A program made the position numbers and the translations under genes. 64,000 nucleotides of DNA from Paramacrobiotus metropolitanus (lineage: Eukaryota > Tardigrada > Eutardigrada > Parachela > Macrobiotidae): contig NW_026570367.1 in NCBI RefSeq assembly GCF_019649055.1, forward strand, positions 186,001 through 250,000, read 5' to 3'. Position 1 is the first letter of the stretch. Each line of letters opens with the position of its first letter. Positions 37,601-49,250 of this stretch are shown one piece after another. Below the pieces are notes generated by a model. It was not told where the DNA came from, ran no database searches, and saw only the letters and a program-made list of their open reading frames with translations.

Positions 37601-39031
37601 ATAAACCAAATGACATCGATGAACTCCGATGAGGGTATGTGGTTCAGGAAAAACTATTGTCAGCCTGGATCTATTCAGGGATTCACACTTTTTTGTTAAT
37701 GACCAGGGATAGACGGCAAAATTTAGTTACTGGGAGGTTTATTAAGAAGACTTCCGCATAAACCTGACTAACTGCAGTACTAACCACTGACAACAATAAA
37801 TACGTACTAAATGAACGGACGACCCACCTGGATAAAAGACATTCTACCCACTGATTTGGGAACATGATCAGCAACAAAAAGCAAATCAAGGACTATTATA
37901 CTCGTATAAATATACATAAGTATAATGTACACATACCGGTAGCTTCTCTCCATTGAGGTACACTTTAACGCCTCCACTGGTTCCAGCAACATCGTACGCC
38001 CGCCGCGATAAAAGATCCACAGTGTCTTTATCCAGTACTGCCATCTTGAATTTGCTGAGATCAGGCTCGAAAGTGACTTTGGTGTAATCTTCGCCACTGA
38101 ACGAGTCCACTTTTGGCTCTCCAGCCTTTCCCATATTTTTCGACCATTCCTACAATATTCGAATAAACATAGGCAAAAATGCAAGGGAATGGAAAAGTAA
38201 TCATTTCTGGCACAAGATAAGTTCGCATAAGAATACAACTGTAATTATTACGGTATAAGTAATCACAGATCAATTTCGGTTACGATAAATGCAACGCAAT
38301 ACCTGTTTGAATTTCTTCTTGTACTCCTTCGAAGCGGTTTCCACAACGAATTTATTACTGAAGATATTGCACAGCTTGGCTCCGTATCCATTTCGTCCGC
38401 CGGTCACTTTCTTCTCGTCGTCATCATAATTGGACGAAGTCAGCAAATGACCGAAGATCATTGTGGGAACCAACATTTTTTCTTCTTTATGTTCCACGAC
38501 CGGAATACCGTGCCCGTTATTCCAGACAGAGATCTGGTTCTTCTCCCTATAAAACCAAAAAACACCAAATAAGAACCAATCGCTGTTTCGAGTTCCTGCG
38601 TTAAATCGCAAACTTGAAACTCACGCGTCAATGGCAATCTTGATCATGGACATTTTTGGGTCGCGCTGCTTGTTATCCGCCGCATTTACCAATATCTCGT
38701 CGAAGATTTTGTACAGTCCGGGAACGAATTTTATTTCGCGAAAAACCATCTTCTTCTCCTCGGTATCGTAGACCCACATCTCTTGCGACACGAGTTCTGT
38801 CGAGCCAATGTACGTATCGGGACGAATGAGAATGTGCTCCAGCTGCGATTTCTTCTGGTAGATCTTCTCAATGGCTTTCTTCTCTTTGGGGGTGCGGGCC
38901 TTCTTTGTTGGTTGATTGTCAGTATCTCCTTCATCTTCGGATGATGCTGCAGCCTTCTTCTTTTTGGTAGCCTTAGTCTTCTTTGGAGAACCTGAACCAC
39001 CAGGAACGTACTCGTCCTCCTCTGACGACAT
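31621..39031 (-). CDS. TOP2: DNA topoisomerase II (24 exons)
   Basis: Exons (minus): 39031-38625, 38546-38303, 38149-37937, 37558-37385, 37299-37198, 37121-36927, 36872-36633, 36539-36303, 36103-35882, 35753-35661, 35586-35472, 35392-35271, 35211-35063, 35000-34769, 34700-34483, 34398-34263, 34037-33842, 33775-33519, 33415-33332, 33272-33060, 32998-32893, 32651-32314, 32191-31844, 31770-31621; 1596 residues. It passes one DNA duplex through another in an ATP-dependent way in the nucleus. Visible motifs: ATPase NNGHGIPV and GGRNGYGAKLCNIFSN, QTKE-type lysine loop (SQTKEN), TOPRIM LTEGDSAKAL and DQDQDGSHIKG, winged-helix VDGLKPGQRKV, and catalytic tyrosine in AASARYIFTNL (Tyr codon 35082-35080, about residue 832). 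The C-terminus is long, acidic and lysine-rich, as in eukaryotic enzymes. The start is the ATG at 39031 (MSSEEDEYVP); an upstream GTG is not used. Exon 14 starts at 35000, because nearer AG sites give stops. Confidence 0.96.
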
Positions 39032-39393
39032 GACCGTTAAGTTGTTAACGAATCGCTGCACTCGAACTTAAACACAGGGATCAGACATCCATAACAGAAA
39101 AGTTCTAATAGAAGAAAAACGTCCAGACGTTTTGTGCAGGAAAAACTACCCGCTAGCCAAACGAAACATTGAGGAATGACATCAATATCCGTAAATTACC
39201 GCTTTAAAATTTTATCACAATGATAACAAACCGAGAACCAAAACTAAACGCAAATAAAAAGTGCAGACGCATGGCTGGCATTTTGGCTGCAAGCTTTAGC
39301 CTTTATGGCCAGTAATGTGTATGTAAGGCTTTTCCTACCGAGTAGGCGGTAAGGTGTGCGGCTGTTTTGAAGAGTTTTAGGGTGGGTCTCCCA

Positions 39394-39529
39394 TTCAAAG
39401 CGAATCTAGTTGCGATAGAGCAACTCCACCTCGCGAGGTGGCTTCGCGTACCGTATCTGTAGGCGTGGCCACTGCAAACAACCACCTCGTGCGGTTGAGC
39501 GACCGTACCATAACGAGATTCGCTTTGAA
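39394..39529. repeat. 136-bp element with 14-bp terminal inverted repeats
   Basis: TTCAAAGCGAATCT at 39394-39407 is exactly reverse-complemented at 39516-39529. The inside is GC-richer than the flanks and contains a second small palindrome (CCACCTCGCGAGGTGG near 39427-39442). Size and structure fit a MITE-like non-autonomous element; no clear target-site duplication is seen. Confidence 0.6.
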
Positions 39530-39753
39530 AGATTTACGTTAATACTATGTCATCACTTTTAACTTTTGTTATTGTTGTTTACTTAAAATTAAAACTTTTC
39601 GTATCCACTATCCCTTCTAGTACACTAGTATCCCATACTGTTATTTCTTGTATTGTTACCATAATTTTTGTCGACCATACCGACACGGGCTCAGTAACAA
39701 AATTCACAGCATAGAGTCCGCATTCTGTATATTCCGCGTCCGTATTCAGCATA

Positions 39754-39864
39754 GAGCGAGCGAGCGTTTTTTATTTATTCTGCAGTCTGCATTCACCATT
39801 AATTACGACTCGTAATTAATGGTGAATGCAGACTGCAGAATAAATAAAAAACGCTCGCTCGCTC
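39754..39864. repeat. 111-bp perfect palindrome (55-bp arms, 1-nt centre)
   Basis: The arm 39754-39808 is an exact reverse complement of 39810-39864, with a single C at 39809 between them. The outer part of each arm is a GAGC/GCTC microsatellite and the inner part ends TTAATTACGA. Such a structure can extrude as a cruciform or arise by foldback. An assembly artefact is possible. Confidence 0.9.
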
Positions 39865-40287
39865 GTAATTTACGAGTAATAAATTATACGTACAGGAAAG
39901 ACGGTATTCCGACTACGAGTACGTATGTATAAGAATGGGAGCCCGAAAACACTTTTCCATTAAAACAAAAAAAAGGGTAAAAACAGGAAACACTTTTGTG
40001 TCTCTCCGGTCATCAACAGGTCAGCATTTTCCTGCTGGACCTCGATGCTACAGCTGTGATCGGATCCATATTTTCCACTTTAAAAGACTATAATTCTTAT
40101 TGAGAAAATACAATCACGTTACACTCGAATTTCTGGCAGAAAGTACAACATTAATTTTAGTATCCCACGAACTAGAAACATCTCGTAGTTAACATAAATA
40201 AAACAAAATAATGGTTCAACGGTTACACACTAATGGCGATTTCGGCACCGTCATTACAAAGCACCTCTAAATTCCCTACCACAAGAT

Positions 40288-42548
40288 CTAAGCGTTAGCT
40301 TTAACGTATTTCACAATATTTTGAACAACATCCGTTGTCGTCGCTTGACCCCCGAGGTCGGGCGTCCAAACTTTATCCTCAAGGAGGGTTTTCATAACGG
40401 CATCTTCTATTACTCGGGCTTGGTGTTCAAGTTTCAAGAAATTCAGCATATCAATGCTAGCTCGAATAAAAGCGCACGGATTAGCGATGTTTTGTCCAAC
40501 AATGGATTTTCCAGTGTTTCTTGCACCCTAAAAAACCAAAAAGTGCACTGATTACGAAAACGGTAGTGTGTAATTGTAAACTGTTAAACCATCAAGGAAG
40601 GGAAGCGCGAAGAAAAGTACTACTAGTCTACTAGTGCTAATTTCGATGGGATCTACTTAAAACGGGAAACTGGACAAAGACAGTACCGTTTCGAAAACGG
40701 AATAGCGTGAGCCAAGATTCATTCCAGAAACCAATCCAGGTCCGCCGATCACGCCGCAAGCAATATTACTCAGCACATCTCCGTACAGGTTTGGCATTAC
40801 CATCACATCGAACTGGCCGGGCTTGTTGACCATTTGCATGCTACAGTTGTCAATAATCATCTGATCGAACTGTATGTCTGGATAGCCCTGCGCAGTCTGT
40901 CTGCAGCATTCAAGGAACAAACCGTCGCTCATTTTCCTGTAGAAATAAAAGTTTTTAGAGAAATTTCATGATGAATTAGATACGTATTCAAAACGACCAG
41001 TCAATGCTAACATGATATTGGCTTTATGGATGGCGGTGACTTTCTTTCGACCATATTTCCTCGCCCATTCAAAAGCAAAATGAGCAATTCGCATAGAATT
41101 CTCCCTGGTGATGATTTTCAAACTCTCGACTATTCCGGGAACACCCTACAAAATAAAACCGATGCACAAAAGCAAATATCACCGATAGGCCATTTTTTAC
41201 CTCATGCTCAATACCGCTGTATTCAGCTTCCAGATTTTCACGAATGACGACGAGATCGACGTCCTTTTGCTTAGCCCTAATTCCAGGAAGATTCTTAACC
41301 CACAGAACACTGGCAAACAGGTCCAGTCGATTCCTCAACACCACATTGCGAGACTGAAATCCCTGAAAGCTGCTCCGGGTTTCAATATTACCTAAAAAAT
41401 CCCTGCCAGTTTACTGCCACTGATGAATTCAGAGACTTACTTCAAGTAAGTACTTCTGCTCATCACAAAAAAATAATCAACATAAAAGTATTTCTGCGCT
41501 TGAAAAATATGATTTTAATTTCAAAATTCCATAATAATTTATGTTACCAAATTATTTACACACGTTATAATTCACAAAACACACTAAGAAAAACGGGCAG
41601 CTAAATCTTTGCAAAGATCACAAGTCGTTGAAACTGCCACGAGTAGGTGTCATGTCGATACAGTAACTCCGTTTTGTCTAGTGTCCGCCTTTACCTTTCA
41701 GAGCAACACCATTTCTTTTAATGGACATAAGAGCGTATTCGAAGCCCTCAACATCGGGTGAAGTAGCGTCCAGATCTATTTCTTCAAAATCGACGGGAGC
41801 CGCGGCATAGCGAAATATTTCCTTGACGTGCTGTGCCATTTCCGAACCAATGCCATCACCGGGCAGCAGTGTGACCGTGTGTCGACCGCCCCATTTTGCG
41901 GGCGGAGGGACGAACTTATCCGCTGGCTGTAAATTAGAGAATTCTTCCGCAAGGATCGCGCGCGTAAACCCGTGCGAGAAGGGGGAATGAGGGGGGTACG
42001 CTGGATTAGAGGGCTGCATACCAAACCACACAAAATGCAGGGTTAAATTTCACACCATGCATGTCAGTGCTAAATCCAACACTTCGTGCACATGCATCGA
42101 AGTTATCATAATCACAGCACTGCTCAGAACTTCATAGTCCATATTAAACAATTAAAAAATACTTGTCGATTTGCAAATCGCATGATATCCATTCGGAATT
42201 ATGTACTTTGTTTTTCTTTCTAGAAGTTATATTATTCAATATTAATTTTGTTTCAGTGGTAAATTTTCTTCCACCATGCTGGTAGGGAAGATCATCGAAA
42301 GTTCATTCCGCAGATCAAACCAGCAGCGCTTCTACATGAAACAACCCAAAACTACTCACGTCAGACCCACTGCCAGCTCCAGACCCCACCGCGGAGACAT
42401 TCGTGTTCAAGCCAGTTGTCACAACTGGTCCAGATCCTCCAAAACTGGCATAGCGAGCACTCGGTCGCGCGGAATCCCAGAACGGAACGAGAATCCTTCG
42501 ACTCGCACAGTTTGTCGTTAGAGGGATAACCCGTCCAGCAAATGCCAT
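40288..42548 (-). CDS. IDH3G: NAD-dependent isocitrate dehydrogenase, gamma/beta-type subunit, mitochondrial (6 exons)
   Basis: Exons (minus): 42548-42360, 42013-41695, 41391-41201, 41145-41012, 40936-40687, 40527-40288; 440 residues. IDH3 oxidises isocitrate to 2-oxoglutarate in the TCA cycle, and gamma and beta subunits are mainly regulatory. Motifs: [97 protein letters not shown]. The N-terminus is Arg/Ser-rich, without early acidic residues, and looks like a mitochondrial transit peptide, followed by a Gly/Ser/Val linker longer than in relatives. In the usual RENTEGEY block, Thr is Leu and Gly is Ala, as might suit a non-catalytic subunit. A 5' UTR intron is likely: donor AAG|GTGAGC at 42857 and acceptor TTCTAG three nt before the ATG. 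Gamma versus beta is a judgement from the C-terminal half. Confidence 0.9.
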
Positions 42549-43546
42549 GATCTAGAACAGAAAGAGTAAGCCGTTCAGGTTTCAAAGCAAGATAAATTAC
42601 ACAGTCGCGGTGCACCCAGTACACGGCAACGAACAGATCAAGGCTGAGCTTTGTTTCGCACACTCAGCATCACATTTTAAATGGCTTCTTTCGAATTTTT
42701 ACATGTTTCATACAGAGTTCGCACAAAATGATAAAAGTCTACTCGTTCCGTCAAATTTGAAAACCAGTTAGCGCAAATTATCAAGCAGAGATAAGTCAGT
42801 CTATAAAAGTACATCGTCCCCGTGTAAGTTCCTTCCAGACCTACTTTCCAGCTCACCTTAGTCGGGGTAAAAACAGCTCAAACCCGAGCGCTGACTCTTC
42901 TTTTGTATATCCGAAGGAGCAGTTCGACAGCAATCGTTATTAAGAATGTTAAAAATACACTGCAAATGAAATGTAAACATCAGGAGGAATAGTTTGCAAG
43001 ACGACAGCAGATCTACCAGAATGGCAGGATCCATGTGTTTTAAGTTGATCCCTTCGTTCAAAAATTCACGTAATCGGCGATACGAGTACGGTCGCATGTG
43101 CGTCAGTTAAAAACGAACTGCCAGGCCAGTAGGGCCAATACCATAATGCCAATACCATGCGGCGATGCGCGACTTCCGGCGAACAAGTACAGCTAAAAAT
43201 CTAACTGATATAGATATAAATAATAAAAATTTTAAAATAGATTAATAAAGTGCTTACTTATGCAAGAGGGTGATTTCCATAATAACAACAATATATCTGC
43301 AGAGTTCCATAATAACAATATCCATAATTAAATTTTAAGGTGTAGATGAATTATCAACACAAGGAAAGGACATACAACCTCATTTTTCTGGTACACTCAT
43401 TTCTGTACAGACTGGTAATTCATAATAACCTTGTTAAGGCATAATTGCCAAAAATCAGACATACAAACAGCGCACACTTTTTCGAACCATCTCGTGCATC
43501 TACACAAGTCACCAGCATTAGCGATAATGTATACAACTAACATTAA
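42549..43546. other. IDH 5' UTR intron and promoter, TAF7 3' flank
   Basis: 42552-42857 looks like an intron in the IDH 5' UTR (minus strand). Above it, an open frame of 79 codons (43097-42858) contains a possible 57-nt intron but is best read as part of the 5' leader. 43160-43546 is AT-rich TAF7 3' flank. Confidence 0.4.
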
Positions 43547-44770
43547 TTAGTCTATGAAGTCTAGCGCCAAGTTGTTTTCATCGCTCATATCCACACTAGG
43601 CGGTGCCGTATCATTACGGTCGTCTTCATCTTCCGACGAAGTGCCCAGGTCCTTGATATCACCAAATAAATCATGTGCTGTCAAATTTCTGTGCTTGGAG
43701 AGCCCGGATTCCGATGCCGTGTCAGCATCGCCGGTGTCGAAACTCTTGTCACCTTCTCTGATATCATCTTCCGTAATTATTTCACGCTTTACTCGTATCG
43801 CCTCACTGTCGGCCCGCAAAAGTCTCTTCAGCTCATTCTCAATCTCCTGCAGTTCCGCGTCTTTTCTTTTAAGAGTCTTGCGAAATCGACTTTTACGCAC
43901 ATTTTTCAGTGGCGGTGTCAATCCATGCGGAAATTGATAACGTTTATCCTTGTTTATTTCATCCGGACGCGGCTGCACTTTCGGCTCGTCTGGTTCTGGC
44001 GGAGGGTTTACGTCATCCGAAACTAACAACATCTAGCAACGAATAAGAATAACATAAGAAACAATGTAATAGCACAATCTGCAGTACGATTCAAAAAATA
44101 TTTTAATGTTGCCCGTAATTTCTCAAATACAAAAGCCAACGTGACTGGTACTGTATCGTCGACTCAAGTTGGCACTAGGTAATACTGACCTGAACCTGTA
44201 ACTAAGAAAATGACAAAGGATATTTCAACGTTTTACAACCGCAGATTATTACACATTAGAAATTTAAATTAAATTCACATAGAAATTCATTTCATTATTA
44301 TTCAGACATTCATGTAGATATTCATACGAAATTCAAATACGAGAAACGAGAATTATCTGGCGTATTAAAATCATTAAAGGTAAAGCAACACATCGTTGAT
44401 AATACAAAACAACCACATCGCACTAAATTAACAAAGTTTTACGATTTACCTGGCAGATATCACCTGCTTTGTAGAAAGTTTTCCTGTCAATCGTTTTGTG
44501 CGACTCGATAATACAAGGCAAATCGACCAGTTTAGAATAAAATTCCATGCTGTCCACGTACACTTTTGCGTGCCGCATATCTGGCTGCATATCTATCTTC
44601 AAGCGTTCCTTCAACATATCCTTAGGAGACGAAAGCGCAATTCTTATCAGTTCGGCAGCTGGTTTAGGCAGTCGCAAAATAAACTGTCCTTCAGGCTCGA
44701 AAGGTTTCGGAGGACGCACCAGTGCTGGCTGGTTTCCAGCAGGCACTGCTGAATTTTTAGACCCACTCAT
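43547..44770 (-). CDS. TAF7: TFIID subunit 7 (TAF7), 2 exons
   Basis: Exons (minus): 44770-44450 and 44032-43547; 268 residues. TAF7 is a TFIID subunit that binds TAF1 and restrains its acetyltransferase activity in the nucleus. The N-terminal half carries the TAFII55 domain: EGQFILRLPKPAAELIR, then KVYVDSMEFYSKLVDLPCII, ESHKTIDRKTFYKAGDICQ. The second exon continues with the conserved block FPHGLTPPLKNVRKSRFRKT and an ELQEIENELKRLLRADSEAI helix, then an acidic Ser/Asp-rich tail ending near SDENNLALDFID. The junction CQ|MLLVSDD is phase 0. The protein is shorter than the human one (about 349 residues), mainly in the C-terminal acidic part. The short intron is 417 nt. Confidence 0.95.
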
Positions 44771-47700
44771 TGTCCTGGTAGCTCAGCTAAATCCACTTGT
44801 CTCCGGAAGATCAAAACTTACAAGCTACGTGCAAAAACAGCCGATATAAACTGTAACAAGTAAGGACCATCCAATTATGTCTATCCTGTACAAGCAAGCA
44901 CTCGTGACTCTACATTTAAAGGAGCTAGCAGTGCTACACCTCGACTTCAAACTTACCGAAGTACTGCAACTGTCCCGCAAATAAAAACAAGCACGCCCAC
45001 TGATATCTGTGGGGGAACATGTCAGATCCGACTCCTCATTCCCTTAAGGTGTAATAAGGGTAGATTAGAACATCCTAATTTCACGATCATAACAGTTAAC
45101 ACTCAACTGATGTCAGATCGACTCACAATCAGATGCGTTGATTGTTGTACGAATAATTACTGAATTTACAATCATTATAGTGTAAGTTCTAAATCGTCTG
45201 ACAGCTTCTAAGCTGAAAGTCAACTAATCTTCAGAATCCGGTCGTACGCCATAGCATAAGTACTTTTCGAGAAGAATCAGAACTCAGAAGATCTTCGATT
45301 ACTCACCATTTTAACAATTTGGGCCTTTGGCGGAGATATAGGAGACAAACTTACCGGGAAATTGTAAGGAATTAAAGTTATCTGTAGAGCGAAAGAAAGA
45401 TTGCGCACACCGCACTAGATATAAAAGTTTATACAATTATTATGAAATATACTTTATAGTTAACGATAAATTTTTTTCCTGAAAAATTTTTATGAAAACC
45501 TTGAAAAGTGTTTTCATCAGTTTTGAAAATGAACTACTGCCACTTGCCAACCGCTAGTGTACATGTACTTGTAAGCAACCGGAAACGGTATACACATATG
45601 CGGGCGGTTGCAACTTCGTTCGCCTGAATTATGGAGAGTTTGGGAAATGCCTTTAAAACCATCGAATTCCAACTCAGTCCGAGTAGGTAATTTTTGAAAC
45701 TTGTTGGACTGCGTGAACAGGTATGAATTTAATTTATTAATCTTTCTCCTGGGAACTATACAATAGCAAATCCAAGTGCCTCTTTAAGATAGGTTGTCTT
45801 TTATCAGTCTTTCTTTCCCTAGAAAAATGACCTAGAAATTTAAAAGCGTTTCATATCTTTCACGGTCTGCTACCCGTATCGAAGCTTAAAACTCGCTGTG
45901 TGGATGGAACTATTTACTATCAAATTCAAAGAGTCTGTGATTTGCTGCTAACGGATGAGAAAAGTTCCTGTCTCGAACTGTAACGCCGTGACGGGAACAG
46001 TTTGCGGCCACAATCTCAAACGTAGACCGATTGTCACATATGCCTGAGTGCCCGATATTTTACCTATTGAGCCAAAGTGTTCTTGTATTTCCCACAATAT
46101 TGGCTCGTTGTGATACTCATTTGTCAGTGGTGAATCGGTGATGCTGATACCGTGTATAACGTTCGGCGGAATTCACTCGGCTGTATGATCCATTTAAATC
46201 CCACAGCCAGCCTTTAAGTTCGACGAATGAGTAAGTAAAATATTGTTTAGTTGAAAATTACTTTCTGTTACCGAGGAAAAGTTTTTGCAGTGCCGCAGTG
46301 GCACAATATGTGGAAATGCCTGAGATTAAGAAAAGTGAAGATTTGTGCTAAAGTGAACTCTAACGTAAATATGTACAGTAGCTGGCAGTCTTCGAAGCTT
46401 TTTCCGCTTATCACAGAAGCTTTGCAAAGCCTACAGAAAACTACATTCTTCAGTACTAAACATGTTTGCATTTTTCGCACATCAAAAGCTCTGTTGGTCA
46501 CTATCGATTTTATCATATCTGGTATTTTCGTAAGTGGAGTACTTCAGTTTCTTTGAAAATCAGATTTCCGATAAAAAATTCAGTTAAGAGGGAATTTTCA
46601 GCTTTTGACGGTCAACTAAACACCAATGCCCATGGACAGTCTACAGCTTAAAATGTTTAATTTTGTAATAATTAGGCAAACGGCAATTACGTGCAATAAC
46701 TTAACTAAGTAGAAAATGCTTTAATACAACAGTATGGAAGTGGTCAACACTGACCACTGGTTTAAAGCTGACAGTTTCTGTATTTTGATACTATTACCGA
46801 TAGAATACATAAACAAAATGTTAACGATATTTCGCTTAATACAATGCGGTACTGCAGTTTGAAATTACACGCTGCATTTCGGAAGCGTTATGATCGTCCG
46901 CGGTACTATTTGGTCAGTGGCAATCGAACTGCAGTGCTGATAATTCAGATATAAGCTATCACTATGCACTAGAATTTTGAAAAGCACCAGTAACCAAGAC
47001 TGGCTAAGGTCAGCATCGCCACTAGGTGCATTTTGCATAGAATACATAAACATAAACTGCTATTTTCAAATGCCAGAGCCTGGTCAAATGATTCTTCTGT
47101 TTTCCAAAGCTACCGGGCTCACTTTGTTTGTGTGCACCGCTAGCGTAGGTAGAAACAATGCGCAAAAGTGTTGAACGTTTTTTTGTCCGGGCGGACAACG
47201 TTTGAAATGATTGCATCTTCGCCGATGCTGGCCTGAAAAAATTTCTGATTTTGCCAGCGCGTTCTGACACCTGCAATCGTGTGGCACATGGCGTACATTT
47301 CCGATTAAGTAATCGCTGCTGTCGCAGTTGCACCCGATTCAAGACCCTTCACGGGCAATGGTGTTAGCAGACGACACACGTTTTGACGGACTGTGGTCAT
47401 CTATGGTTCAATCTTCTGAACAAGCTGTAGTTATATGTTGATATCTAAAAACATCTCTTGCAGACCTTCGTACAATATCATCCCAAACAGCTCTGTTGGT
47501 CACTATCGATTCGTTATGAGTATCTGGTATTTTCGTATTCCAGTTAACAGTAAGTATAACACAGATACATGCCTGCTCAGTAGATAGTCTTCAGACTTGT
47601 AGAAAAAATAATAAGGTTATTAATTTGAAAGTTTCTTGTTTGTTTTATTATTCTATTCTCTGCGTGTCTGATTTACAAAAACTTAAACAATATGATCGTC

Positions 47701-49250
47701 GACGTTAGATTTCAACCATAAATGATAAAGGGGCACAGCTGCCGTATCTTAACGTTCGTAGTTGCATTCGGAATATAATGCGACTGCATTTTGATGCTTC
47801 CGAGTTAGTCTGCATTTCACTATTTTTTTAAAACGCGGACTGCCCAAAAAGAAATCTGAATGAATAATTCCGTAATGGAATGTTTGCTGTTAGAATGCAT
47901 TTACTGTATTCAACTGGTTTTGGCTGAAGGTTAGCTCCTTCGCGGTCAATCAGTTAACAGATAAATATTCCATCCGCTTCGATAAGTAGCATTTCTGTAT
48001 GGTTTAATAGGTTGTGCTCCACCGCACCCTGTTCGCTTATTACAGGTACTGCCTTTAAAATTTATATTGTAGTTTTGTTTTGAAGTGCGGCAGTTGGTAT
48101 CGCTGTTGAAGCAACGTGTCACTTCATAGTTCGTACTGATGTGCTGTTTAACGTAACTGTAGTTATACTCTTATATGCGTGTTTGGTTCCAGTTTTTCGG
48201 TGATAGATTTTGCGCTTGGGAATAGCTTACAATTAAATTTCAGAAGGGAGTTTTCATTGCATTCGTAAAAAGTGTACTTTTTTGTTAATAATACTAGTGA
48301 AGTACTTGTACTGGTGCTTGTACTTTTAATTGAGATTGAATGGCTACCAGTATTTAAAGAAAATGATTTGTTTTTATGATGTGTTTGCTCGATTCACTAT
48401 CGTACGAAATTTTTGATCGCATAATTTGGCGAAATGCACGTGAATTATTGATTGTTAATGCGTAAATTGTTGGCGTACACTGGTACTGTAGTTCCTTCCC
48501 GGAAAACGTTATCTCGATCTGTCGAAGGCGATGTTAACAAAACGGCGATCACGGTAAGAGTCTAGTCAAAATAGTGATGGAAATTCACAGCAGTGTTGTG
48601 AGTTTGTATAGAAGTACCCGTATAGTAGTATGCCTAATACCATAATACTGTATCTATATTATTATGTTAGTGCTAGTGCTTACGATTACTGTAGATTACT
48701 GTACATTTAAGATTTTCGCACTTGTGCTAAATGTAACACATTGGCGACAGATCATATTATCATTATTAATTCTTAAGTATAATGTTATTATTAAAATTCT
48801 TAAATAATAGTTAAGTGTTGTAATAATACATCGTAAATATAATTACGTCACCAAACCGTTATTAGTTTCAACGCGATCTTATTTACACTGGAGATTTACT
48901 TCGGATAGTCATACATAGTTTGTCGTGGTAGTAATGATATCAGAACACACACAACTTTGTATATACTTAGTGTAAAAAACACCGTTAGATCTTAACGCAC
49001 CAACCTTTGTGATCCGCATTTTGCAGTGCATTCAGTTTAACGCGGTGCATATGAATTTTTTAAACATTTAGTTACCTACATGTTTTAGGTGGCAATTTTA
49101 AAATTTTAACGATTGCTTCGGTTTGTTTTTTGCTTTCCTTGGGACTACGAAGTATTTTTTAGGATGACAGCTGAAAGGGGAACGTTCATACTAGATGCTT
49201 AGGATTCGTGTTTTTCACACGTGCTTGCCTTTCCATCATTCTGAAGCAAT
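44771..49250. other. 4.5 kb region without recognisable genes
   Basis: Upstream of both TAF7 (minus) and SLC41 (plus), so it holds two promoters and probably SLC41 5' UTR sequence. Open frames at 46251-46556 (+), 46268-46516 (-) and 47022-47342 (-) overlap each other or lack any domain. A diverged direct repeat of about 46-49 bp occurs at 46487-46532 and 47489-47537. No tRNA passes inspection. Confidence 0.5.
46487..47537 (+). repeat. Two copies of a 46-49 bp direct repeat, 1 kb apart
   Basis: Copies at 46487-46532 and 47489-47537 share AGCTCTGTTGGTCACTATCG and, after a variable few bases, ATCTGGTATTTTCGTA. The rest of the flanks do not align. Confidence 0.7.

Larger units (their letters stand above)
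39032..40287. other. Topoisomerase II promoter region and IDH 3' flank with two inverted-repeat structures
   Basis: Contains the 136-bp inverted-repeat element at 39394-39529 and the palindrome at 39754-39864. Apart from these there is no coding exon. The open frame at 39303-39485 lies mostly across the inverted-repeat element and has no support. Confidence 0.5.

Noticed and set aside
37304-37699. 131-codon plus-strand open frame
   Set aside because: It is the antisense of topoisomerase II exon 4 and flanking introns.
42858-43097. 79-codon minus-strand open frame upstream of IDH
   Set aside because: It ends at a strong donor (AAG|GTGAGC) that pairs with an acceptor 3 nt before the IDH ATG, so it is better explained as IDH 5' leader. 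A 60-residue spliced peptide is possible but unsupported.
46015-46095. tRNA-like pattern on the minus strand (TGGCTCAATAGG as A box, CGTTTGAGATTG as B box)
   Set aside because: The acceptor stem does not pair, the T loop would be 8 nt, and the anticodon arm is irregular. At most a decayed tRNA-derived repeat.
47022-47342. 106-codon minus-strand open frame
   Set aside because: Basic, low-information sequence with overlapping frames equally long. No promoter or splice evidence.
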